From: Rotaria sordida
Lineage: Eukaryota > Rotifera > Eurotatoria > Philodinida > Philodinidae
Assembly: GCA_905250125.1 (NCBI GenBank)
Contig: CAJNOL010000163.1
Span: forward strand, 124,001-188,000
Reading direction: 5' to 3'
DNA: 64,000 nt
Shown: piece after piece, positions 1 to 10,612 of the stretch
Layout: the number at the start of each line of letters is the position of its first letter
Position numbering within the stretch: position 1 is the stretch's first letter
Program-made: the position numbers and the translations under genes
Notes under the pieces: model-generated
The model's database searches: none
Told to the model about the DNA's origin: nothing
Seen by the model: only the letters and a program-made list of their open reading frames with translations

Positions 1-330
1 ATGCATATATTTTATCAAAATAAGAGTTCGTTTTTAAAATATATAACTTAAAAATTATTTATGTAGATTTTAGTTCATTATTCAATATAAAACTACGTAT
101 TATAAAGTCAAAGTAAATTAAGTTATATGAAAAATTAAGTTTTCAAAAAGTACAAAAAAGAAAATATATAAAAAAATCAACTATTAATATCCTAAACAAC
201 ATAAAAATTTTAAAAAAAACGTGTAATTGTCATGTATACATCAAGTTGAATTTTTATTGCTAATCATCGAGTTTATCCTAACATAACGAAATCATTAGAA
301 AATGGCGTTCATGTAATAAAGTAGCAACGA

Positions 331-908
331 TATAAGGTGTCCAGTAAGTCATGAAATAGACACACTAAAAATTGAATATCTCCATTATGGCTCGATCAAA
401 CGGGCTCATTTTTTTTACCAAGGATAGAGGTATGTTCACACTCTAAATTCATACGGACAAGATCAGTGAGAATCTTTGTTAAATATCACTATTGACCTCA
501 ACAAGAAAATTTTACTTATTCACAGATAGGAAAAAAAGCAAATATAAGATAGTGCAAAAGTCACTTAATCAGAAAAGAAAATTGAATATCTCCATTACGA
601 CTCGAGCAAACGAGTTGATTTTCTTACCAAAGATGGAGACATATTCACACTCCAAATCCGTATGTACGAGATTAGTGAGAACCTATGATGACCATATTGT
701 TTTCTTTTCCTATCTGTGAACAAGTAGAATTTTCTTGTTGAGGTCAATAATGATATTTAACAAAGGTTCTCACTGATCTTGTCCGTATGAATTTAGAGTG
801 TGAACATACCTCTATCCTTGGTTAAAAAAATGAGCCTGTTTGGCCGAGCTATAATGGAGATATTCAATTTTTAGTGTGTCTATTTCATGACTTACTGGAC
901 ACCCTATA
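331..908. mobile_element. Foldback/MITE-like element with about 190-bp terminal inverted repeats
   Basis: The outer ends are inverted repeats: the left end begins TATAAGGTGTCCAG and the reverse complement of the right end begins TATAGGGTGTCCAG, with TA at both borders, as expected of Tc1/mariner-type target duplications. The arms (about 331-520 and 715-908) match over nearly their whole length with scattered mismatches. Between them, about 580-700 is a third copy of left-arm sequence (372-475) in direct orientation, so the element is compound. No transposase frame is present; the open frame at 492-719 is arm sequence. It is probably a non-autonomous element. Confidence 0.8.
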
Positions 909-1397
909 TGTTAAGTCATCTCTTGTATTTGTCTAGTACTTTACCTAATGCACGCTTATACCTAGATATATCTATATGCATATGTCTATTCAGTCAGTCT
1001 AGAGCCAAGTGAATCAAGTCTCGATGAACGTTACTTGTTGTTACTTGACAGATATAACTAAACAATTATGAAATAATCAATCTAATTTTACTTCTAATTA
1101 AATCAACGGCGCCCAGCTATGACCTGAAGGAACCGATATTGTGGTATGTCACGATTTTTTTGCAAAGGAAAAACTTTCTTCTTTCTAACAAAACACGAGA
1201 AAAATATTTGGTTTCACTGGAACTAAACGAAAATTTTCTACGATTGGCAGATGTTACACTTCTGACATCTTCGGTCGGACCACGCTGAAGGCGACTGTAA
1301 GGTTTTGATTCAGAAATGAGAACACTTCCTTTATCAAATATTGCATATATTATCAATTTCTATTACCTAGCTATTTTCGATTAGATTTTGGCTTATG

Positions 1398-1435
1398 AGT
1401 AGACATCTGCGTGACTGATCACGCAAATGTCTACT
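1398..1435. repeat. Short near-perfect hairpin
   Basis: Two 17-base arms (starting AGTAGACATCTGCGTGA) pair with one mismatch around a 4-base loop. It lies just left of the larger inverted repeat at 1439-2030 and may be part of the same insertion or a nested end. No function can be assigned. Confidence 0.6.
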
Positions 1436-1438
1436 TAT

Positions 1439-2030
1439 GAGAGAACCTTCCCAGGTGTCAAATTCGCTTTTCAATCGAGACGATATTCATTTGATGAGTA
1501 CTAAAGAGTAATAGAAAAGTCTAAAATGGTTTGGTTTTTTTGGGCCTTCATTCTTGAGATATTGAAATTTTATTGGATTTTTCAACAAAAAGCTATTTTT
1601 TTTCCCCCTCAGATCACATGGAAAATTGACTTTCAAGATTCGACTTCGAACTTTACAAGAATAAAGTTCTCAATAAGACTAGTTCATAGTGCAACTTTTA
1701 GCTCTTCTAGTATGATGTAAATATATGAACAAAATTTGCTTTTACATATAAGAGAATTTCGAATATTCAATATTGCAGGATCTTAATAAACTAATCTCAT
1801 TAAGAACTCCATTCATGCAAAGTTTGAAGTCGAAACTCGGAAGTCGATTTTCTACATGACCTGAGAGAGAAAAACAACTTTTTGTTGAAAAACTCAGCAA
1901 AAATTTCGATATCTGAAGAACGAAGACTCGGTAAAGCAAATCATTCTAGATTTCTCTATCATTTACGAGTATTCATCAAATGAACATCGTCCCGGTCGAA
2001 AAACAATTTGACACCAAGAGAGATTCTCTC
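1439..2030. mobile_element. Foldback element with long inverted arms
   Basis: The left end reads GAGAGAACCTTCCCAGGTGTC and the reverse complement of the right end reads GAGAGAATCTCTCTTGGTGTC. The matching continues inwards for about 250 bases, including the shared segment CGATGTTCATTTGATGA (with mismatches) and a C-rich tract followed by a match to GACTTCGA. The open frames at 1526-1720 and 1742-1939 are the two arms read on opposite strands and are not genes. The arms have diverged, so the element is probably old. Confidence 0.7.
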
Positions 2031-2591
2031 GTTAGTTCTACACGATTTTGATTTGAGTTCAGAAGAACTCACCTTAAAAAAATATCAAACTTCTAAATAT
2101 ATATTTTTTTCTCATGATATGCAATAGAATCAGATAATACATATGCATCATTGAATAGAGGAAGTCTTTCTCTTCAAATCTACATGTGTCCTGTTTTCTC
2201 AATTCATATATAACCGTGAAAATTATAATCACCTTTATACAAAAAGTATATCTAATTATTAGGTATTGTTCTAGAAGAGTTTATGTCGTCTTATTTTGAC
2301 GAATTAATCAAAAAATGACATTTTCATAGATGTTCTTTTTTTCCTCATTTATTCTTCGGACATCTTATTCAACTAATTTGTGATTATCATATATTCATCT
2401 CGAATTGATAAAAGAGAAAAAAAAATATTCAAGTTAATATTTGATTGAAGTTTTATTCTATTCAACTAATCTGATTTATATGTTAATTTATTGCCAAAAA
2501 AAAACGTAATTAAGATACACATGAAAAATAAAAAGAAAAACGAACGTAGAGAGATCCTATGATTTGAAGTTAATTTTATATTTTCAGACGT

Positions 2592-2771
2592 CTATCCATA
2601 ACGTTCATCATGATTATGACTATCTGAATAATGATGATTTTGATACTTTGAATGTAATTTGCCTGATTTTGGATGATAACGCCGAGCATCAGCCATTCCA
2701 TGAAATGCACAGACAAATATCATAATAGCAAATAGCAAATTGACAAGATAATATTGCATATGTATCATCAT
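2592..2771 (-). CDS. Small secreted peptide precursor, His-rich, ending in RYG
   Basis: A single-exon 59-residue frame starts ATG ATG at 2771-2766 and stops TAG at 2592. Residues 1-29 look like a signal peptide: a short start (MMIHMQYY), a hydrophobic core LVNLLFAIMIFVCAF, then a small-residue site GMADA. The predicted mature part (30-59) begins with a dibasic RR, is rich in His, Tyr, Ser and Asp (QNHHYSDSHNHDERYG), has no Cys, and ends RYG before the stop, so a C-terminal Gly could serve for amidation. No homologue is recognised. It could be a neuropeptide-like or metal-binding secreted peptide. Two copies of a 17-base motif lie about 50-110 bases upstream. Short frames arise by chance in such A+T-rich DNA, but a complete signal peptide with a clean processing site makes this one more credible than the others. 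Confidence 0.6.
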   Translation of the reverse strand: MMIHMQYYLVNLLFAIMIFVCAFHGMADARRYHPKSGKLHSKYQNHHYSDSHNHDERYG

Positions 2772-2822
2772 TTTCTAATAATTATTTTAGATAAATCAAC
2801 GAATTTGAAATCGGAGGAAATG

Positions 2823-2883
2823 AAAAGCGCTCGAATTTAATAGATAAAATTAAAAGAATGTATTAGAAAAGCGCTCTAATTTA
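2823..2883 (-). promoter_or_regulatory. Paired 17-base direct repeats upstream of the small peptide gene
   Basis: AAAAGCGCTCGAATTTA at 2823-2839 is repeated at 2867-2883 with one change (G to T), 44 bases start to start. Each copy contains the palindrome AGCGCT. The pair sits 52-112 bases upstream of the peptide start codon on the minus strand, where a proximal promoter element would lie. Function is inferred only from position. Confidence 0.4.
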
Positions 2884-4519
2884 CTCAGCTACAAAAAAGA
2901 TTATATTTAACTTATCATATTAATTAGTTTTAAATGCAAAAAGATTGTTAAAAACATATTTTATTCTACTGTATTCGTAGATGAATTTATATAAAATTCT
3001 AATTAATTTTTTTTTTCGATTATCTTAATATTATTTTTATTCTAGTTTCAACTAAAAAGTACCAATAAAATCTATATAATCTTTTCTTTCGTTAATCTCA
3101 ATGTTAATATTAACCTTTTCTTGTTATTTGAGTACTAATAGAAAAATATTTACGATTATATTACTATTTAGATTCTAACAGCATACACATTTATATGTAA
3201 TCTAACTTTAAATTTGAATTCGTTGTTTTTTCATTGAGAGAGTTAACTAATATTTATTGGACTTTCATTGCATGGTTATGTTTTATTTGATAATAATTTA
3301 TGTCAGTTATACCTGGATTTCACTAGATAAACAATATATTAACTATAATATTATGTAAATTGCTTCAGAGCCCCCGTACATTTTTGTTTTCAATGTCGAG
3401 ATTTTCCATTAGCTCGAAAGAGATATTGTAGTGTTCTCTTTCAATCGTTACAAAAATGAAACGTTTTGATTGTTGTTGCAATAGTTTGATAACTATACGT
3501 GAAAAAAAATCAAAGTTTTGAAATACTAAAAAAATTTCCGACTTTTCTTCATTAGACTTTGACCGATTGAGCTAAGACTTTATAACAATTTCGGTTTAAT
3601 TAGGATGTAGATTTTCTTTTTTATTTGATAAAATATTGTATCAGTAAACATTGGTAGATTTGATAAAACTTTTATCAATCGAAAAGTATCCAAAAATTAA
3701 GCTTTTGTTTTCTAGATACTCACAATATTTTTTTCAACGAAAACAGATAAATTTTGGAGGAATGATGAAGGAAAATTTCAAGTCATTTTTTGGTCTTTGT
3801 ATCCCCATATATCTCATGCAAAGAAATATTCAGAAATTTCAAGCCTAAAACAACTTTTGCTCTACTTGCCGAGATCTGTTCGTGAGAAACTTTGGAAACG
3901 AGAAAGAGAGGCACTCTAAACTATTTCATTAATATTAGAAAAGCTGTTTTTAGTTTAAGAAAAAAAAGCAGAGCATCATCTGACTTCATTAAATTATTTA
4001 TAATAAATTTCTTATTCTTTTTCTTTTAAATTTTTAGAACAACGCCACCATTCCTCGAGTGCATCAGAAATGTGGCGAGCACAAATAAAGCGGAATTGCA
4101 AGGTTTTTTTTTCTTCATACACAAGGGTGGTTTTTGTTAGAAAAAAAATGAAAATTTTCTCTAAATGAAGATGCACATCTTCAGCTCCCATCGTCACATT
4201 CTTGGATCGCATTTAATGCTCATTTCTAAATTATAAATTTTTATTCCATTGGCAACGGTTCGTATGAATGAGCACAATTATGTACATATTATTCTCATTG
4301 AATTTCTTTCTCGTTTTTTTTTCTTGCAGAAAACCAAAAATACATTTGACAATTAAAATAAAACAAACAGAAAAAAAAACAAACAGAAAGAAAAACAAAC
4401 AGAAAAAAACAAACATATACAATCATCGGAAAAATAGATCATGATAGAAAATAAAAATATAAAATAAAATTCTCGTCTTTTTGTTTTGGATTGCATTTTA
4501 TATTTAAATGAAATTCGTT
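2884..4519. other. Intergenic, no supported gene
   Basis: A+T-rich sequence between the small peptide gene and the calcium sensor. 4360-4415 is an A-rich simple repeat built from AAACAG/AAACAAAC units, which explains the hydrophobic minus-strand frame at 4231-4422. 3380-3900 has slightly higher GC and could be a degraded repeat; I could not define its ends. Confidence 0.5.
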
Positions 4520-5919
4520 TTACGTAAAAGGAGATAACAGTTGACTAAGTAATTCATTTTTTGATAGAGCATGAACAAAATTTTCTTTTGTTATAAGTCC
4601 TTGTTCATTACAATGACATGCACTTATAAAATGTTTGAGCAATTCAATCGATTCAAATTCATTACCATTACCACCTAACATTCGTAATACATACTAAAGA
4701 AAACAAAAAACAATACAAATTAATCTATAATGTTTAGTATTTTAATATTAAATACTTTAGCCATAAGATCTATTTCCGATTGATCAATATAACCATTTTT
4801 ATCTACATCTAAAAGAAATATCAAGTAGAATTTGAGTTTTGTCTTTTTAAAATTTTACCATAAAGCTGAAATGTATAATCAAGTTTTTCTTCCATAGTTC
4901 CTTTGGTTGTTAATAAAAATCCAATAACGAATTCCCTCAAGTCTATATTTAGACAAAAATAAATAATAATAATAATAGTAATAAGATTATAACTAGAAAA
5001 AAAACTGAAAAATATTGTCCGTACCAACTTTGCCATCATTATCGGTATCAAATGCTTGATATATAGCACTAACAACATGTTCGATCTTATCGATATCACA
5101 TGTACTTAAGTCTTTATAACATTTTAACATATCTTTTTTTGTGATTTTTCCATTCGGACATCGAGACTAAATAAAAATAGAAAAAGAATAAACATAATTA
5201 AGGTTTCGTGACACTTATTCTGGAATTATAGTCAAGTTTCATTATAATTTAGATAGATAAAAAGTATGCCCTTGAATACTTTATAAGTGTTGAACTACTT
5301 AGAAAACATATTATTGTCTTTTACTTGGTCTTCTTCTTGCTAATGAAAAGCAAAAGAAATGTTCAATCAATACAGCAAAAAATTTTTTGTTTTTTGTTTA
5401 TTTATATTCGTCGATGTGTGAATAAAATTCAAAAGAATTCATTATAATTTAAGAATCAATTAAGAACACATGATTTCATTTTCTTTTTTTTTAACCGTAT
5501 AAAACAAAGAAATACAAATCTATTCTCAAGAAATAAGTCACTGGGTCCTTTTTACTTTTAAAGAAGCTTATTTAAATGGGGCGTCGTGTACTTAACAGTT
5601 TCTATTGATTCAATCCATGTTGTTATATATATTGTTCGCAAATCAATTAAAAAATAAATTGGAAATGTAACTTCTTTTTTTTTGTCTAACTCGCATATAT
5701 CAAAATGTAGAATATAAAAGAAAAGAAAAGCCTTTAGTAAAATTTTTTTTTTCTTTTTTATGTTGATTTAACAATAATGGAAATTATATTTGTTTTTTAT
5801 ATTCTTACCTTGAGTTCGTTATACCAACTTGTGATTTCAGAAGATTTCATTCTTGTTTTACGTTTAATTAGAGCTACTGTGACGTCGTCCAGCGTCGCCG
5901 TATTGAATTGATTGCCCAT
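4520..5919 (-). CDS. Neuronal calcium sensor (recoverin-like) protein, 187 aa
   Basis: Five exons on the minus strand: 5919-5809, 5166-5025, 4942-4859, 4808-4756, 4693-4520; total 564 nt, in frame throughout. It starts MGNQ, with the N-terminal Gly needed for myristoylation in this family. EF-hand 1 is degenerate with the typical Cys-Pro (SRCPNGKITKKD). EF-hand 2 (DTDNDGKVDLRE) and EF-hand 3 (DVDKNGYIDQSE) have full calcium loops. EF-hand 4 (ACHCNEQGLITK) lacks the first Asp and is probably inactive, giving two working sites as in recoverin. The segment GFLLTTKGTMEEKLDYTFQL between EF2 and EF3 is typical of the family. The protein would be a membrane-switch calcium sensor in neurons or sensory cells. 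I cannot say which subfamily (recoverin, NCS-1, hippocalcin, KChIP) it belongs to. A CRE-like palindrome lies 166 bases upstream. Confidence 0.92.
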
Positions 5920-6084
5920 GAATAGACCATTCACCGGTGGCGATAGTATCAAATCTTGAAATAAAAGAATAAAGACAAGTTTAATAGACGTTCTTGAAAA
6001 TATCAAAGTAATCTTTATGAAAAGAACGTTTGTTGTCTCATTCATTTGATGTCACTCTTTTTATACCTATGCTTTTTTCCCCAT

Positions 6085-6092
6085 TGACGTCA
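6085..6092. promoter_or_regulatory. CRE palindrome TGACGTCA upstream of the calcium sensor
   Basis: An exact 8-base cAMP response element lies 166 bases upstream of the start codon of the minus-strand calcium sensor gene. A half-match TGACGTCG occurs inside exon 1. CREB-type control of a calcium sensor is plausible but untested here. Confidence 0.45.
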
Positions 6093-9000
6093 TTCTTTGT
6101 ATTCATTGGGTTAATAATCACGGACAGATATGAATCGTCCTTAGTAAAAAGTAAATATCCATGTATACTTTGTTTTCGAATATAATTAACTATATATTTA
6201 CACAAAATTATGAAAAATAATATTATTTTCATAAAATTCTGTGTAATTCACAAAATCGTCTTTTCTAAATGCATGCTTATATGAGATAGGAAGACAGGAC
6301 ACGTTCGACATTAAATTGTCGCATGTCATTATAATAATTTTATCCAAAACGAAAAAGAAAACTAGTGTTGTGTGTGACTATGGCATTATGCTGAATTAAA
6401 CAGAAACATGCAAGAAAGGAAAAAAAGAGTAGTAAACAAAAACAAAAACAAAAACAAACAAAACATATCAATAGAAATATTCACCTGTACACCTACAAAT
6501 CAATTGTATTATTCAGTGTGTTTAGACTGAATCAGACCAAAGGTATATTTGTTTTAATAAAACTTCTAGGAATCTTCTGTCGCACGTCACATTTGCTTTT
6601 TATGATTCATATATACAAAAAAAAATTCATCATGATAGAATTTTCTTCTAGTATGACAAACTCTTTTATATTATATTTTTACATCAAACAAAACAAAAAA
6701 AGTAAGATCAATCATATGTTCTCATCTCACCTTAAGAATTCGTATCTACTAATTGAATATACCAATGATAAATGTGCTAGTCTTGTTTTGAAGTGAAATG
6801 AGCTTCTAACTTCTTAATAAAGATTGTTTTTTGAAATAGAATAATTAAACTATATAACCTACTGTTTTATACGAATGAATGAATGTTCAGATTTTAATGG
6901 AAAAGAAAAAAAATTGAGTTTCCTCGATGAAGAAATAATCATTTCTTCTTTCTCTTTCATGTTAACGTTTGCAAATAGAAGAAGTCAAAAAAAAACAAAA
7001 AGAACAAAAAAAAAACTTCTATAATTCTTTGATGTAAACTTGTAATCAGGCAATGTTATAATGTAGCAGTAATTTTCACACAAGCTTAAAAGCTCAATGT
7101 AAAAAGAAAATATTAATAAACAACGAAAAAAGCAAATGGAATATATGAAAAAAAAAATATGTAATATTATTTTTCGCATGATTAGGAATAATCAGTTGCA
7201 GATGCATGATTCTATAAAACTCGGATCATAGCTTATCGACATAAAAGCAAATATGACACTTTTATTATCTTTCTTTTCTCTTCTTTTGAATAGTACTTTT
7301 CATTTTTGTATGCACTTAAGGTCGTACTTCGTTTGCTTTTTTTTATAGTTAAAAGACAAGACTTCTAGAAAAAAAAAAAAAAAGAGAAACAACTACAAAA
7401 GAGATGATAAGTATTCATCATCAGACATCATTCTTGTTTCTACTAAACACCTACGTATTCACAACCGGAAGCTGTTCAATGTAAAATGAGTGAAAAGATT
7501 AAGTGAGAAATGCACTAAACTATTTTTCTATGACTATTAATGAACATTGAAATGATGTTATGATGTGTAATGAATTGCAAATTCTTTATAAATGATAATA
7601 CTCTTGTTATGATTCAATATTTCCTTTGTTTTAAAATTGACTATGATTGATATGTTTTCAAGTGCTTTTTTTTAAAACAATAATGGATACTGTCAGTTTT
7701 AATTAAGAAAGTTATATGGGTACTTTCCGCATCTAACTGTCGAAATATTTACCATTGTAGTTACAAATGAGACCATTGCAATACAAAGTATATTTATGTT
7801 GATGGTATATTTATAACTTAAGAAAAAAACGCAACAGAATTTCAAATTTTATAAGTAATTTGTCATCCTTACAAATATTTGTGCTGTTCTTTTTAGTTAG
7901 CAATTCACTTAAATTATAAATTAAAAAGAAAAGAACAACAACAACTGTCAATCGATGTTTCCTTCCCCTACTATTAGAAAAAGAAGTAATTAGACAAAAA
8001 AAAAAATATAATTAAAAGGTTCTTGAAAAGAATATTTGAATGACAACTGAAAATTTTTATTTCTATTTTCGTTTGAATACATTGTATTCTTGAATAAAAC
8101 TAGATATGATTGCATCGTTATTTTTAGTCATTTTATCTAGTTACATTTTTCTCTTTCAATGGATTTCTTTGATACACTATAAACGTTTATTGTGATTCAT
8201 AAATAAATGAAAAGTTTTATATTTGAAAGATCATGGGTACTTACGCATCCTCAATGTTATTTTCTCTTGTGTCAATTTTTATAATTACTAAATCAAACAA
8301 TATTTAGTTTTTCCTTGAATATGTATATACACGATATATTTCTAACGTACTGTTAAACTGATTGACATTATCTATAGATTTAACAATTAATATTAGAGAG
8401 CAAATAAAAAAACGTTTTTTTTCTTAATACCTTATGTGAAATATATGCATCTGTTTGTAAGAGTAGAACATGTATCTAAATATAATAGACGTATACCTGT
8501 TGATTGGAACAAAAATTCAGTGTATACAAATAAGAATAAAGAAAAAAAAACAAGAAACAGCGTCACTAGGCAACTCGATTCCGTTAGTTACTCGATCGTC
8601 GTTGTTTTTTGCATGACATTTCTCGTCATCTTTTGCACGCACCTCATGGATTAAAAAGAATTTACATACACAAAACATACTAGTCGTTTTTCTCCGATCA
8701 ATACCCAAAGTAAATAGCAAAAAAAAAACAAAAAAATAAACTTTTTTTTTTAAATAATAGATTACTTCTAAAGTAATTACATATCTAGACTATTTGATCT
8801 AGTGTGTTTGAAGCAAAGACAAAAAAAAACACAAATTTTTGTCTAATCATTAATTTAAAACACCGTTGAATCAAGAAGACATGCTTAAATAAAGAGAAAA
8901 CTTAGCATTTGAAATTACATGTTTAGAAAAAAAAGACCTATCGTTTCTTGAGTATTAACTATAAGATTTATATATGGTTGAATAAACGATAATATTCTAC

Positions 9001-10612
9001 TTTCGAAAACATGATAATGTATTGAATTTTAAAGATATTGAAAAAGTTCTTGATATTAATGTTTCTAAATTTAGATATTCGAAGCCTGGAAATAGTATAT
9101 TAAAACTAAAGCGAAAGTTTAACGTTACAACTTAAGAAAATTGAATTTTTTTCTAATTTAGGATTACTCAGTTATAGTAAATTTTCATACCGATTTTTGA
9201 GCTTATTAGTGTGATTTAAGTTTTATTAAATCTCTCCAAGGTTACACAGATACATTCTATAAAAATTTTACCTAGAAGAAATGTTTCACATACAGAAAAA
9301 AAAATAACAGATTTATTAGAGAGTAAACTTCAAGTTCGTTAAGTAAACGGCAGTATTATTTAGCGGGATTTCTTTGACAATTAGACACTAAGTAATCGTA
9401 TTAAATGAGCTGAATATAAAGAAAGACTTTTTCCGGAAGTAAAAATATTATATACAACTGATTATATGAATTTCTCTAGAAATATTATTCCACGTAAAAA
9501 GATAAAGCTTTTTGATATCTAATGAAAACGAAAACGATAACAGTCGTTATAAGTATTATGAAATTTTATATCGTTCTTAAGCGTTTCTATAATTATTAGA
9601 TGTGTGACAGGGCTAATTTGACTAAAGAACTAAGTTATATTTAATGACAAGTAACGCTATTAATCAAAAGAAATAATTTGATAAAATGTTCATTCATTTT
9701 TTTTAGCTTTTTAAAGAAGCTTGCAGAAATTTGAAAGTACTGAGATAGAATCAGAATTTTATATTCTTTCCGAATTTATGTTCAAAATTTCTTTTGGACT
9801 GCTGATTTAGAAGTTATAAGTCAACTTTTTAGAGGATTGTAAATTAAATTTGAACGAACTTCAACACACCAAAATTCAGTCAAAATAGAAGAGAATATTT
9901 GATATATTAATGATTAGTTTGTCATTAGTGAGTACATTGGTAAAAGACACCATATCAATTTATGCCATTATAGAGAAAATTGGTAATATAATATATACAG
10001 TAAATGAAGACTATGATTGCAAGAAAAAAAAAACGTCAATTTTTTCTGTCAAATCTTAATCTTCGCTTCTCTACAATGTCATCTCGTGACTTCTAAACGA
10101 GAATTGGAAGAAAAATTTTGAATCCATATTCTAAAAGAACACAAAATTCTAATTCTAATTCTATGTTTTCAAATTTCTGTAGATTCTTTTTTATAGACTG
10201 AAAAATAAACAAATATTTTATCTTCTTTTAGATTCTATTTTTTGTTAATTCCATATAATTTTGTTTGGTTTATTTTTCTTTTTTCAAAATATAATATTAT
10301 ATTTTTTTGACGATCAATTTTTTTTCTTGATTATTAACTAAATTATATAAATGATCAAAAATCTAGAGTTTTATTTCTTTTTTTCAAAGAATATTTATTA
10401 CATAATAATAATAATGTTTTGTTCTTTAAATGAAAAATCTCTTAGAAAAATTTTCACTTTTTGAATTTTTTATCATAGATCAATACAATGAAAATAACTA
10501 TTGTTGAAATAATATTGCTAACAAAAAGAGAAAAAAAAAACTTAGCGAAAATAACAGAAATAGATGAAAGACAATGAATAAGTTTATTTTAAAAATAAAT
10601 AATGTTTTGTTT
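6093..10612. other. Long intergenic stretch, nothing supported
   Basis: About 4.5 kb of A+T-rich sequence with many homopolymer runs. The short open frames (for example 6518-6796, 6985-7179, 8436-8720) lack splice-linked partners and have composition expected of poly-A/poly-T DNA. I see no RNA gene, protein domain or clear repeat border. Confidence 0.55.

Noticed and set aside
1117-1356. A 79-residue minus-strand frame near the foldback elements
   Set aside because: No domain, no splice partners, and it borders repeats; probably chance.
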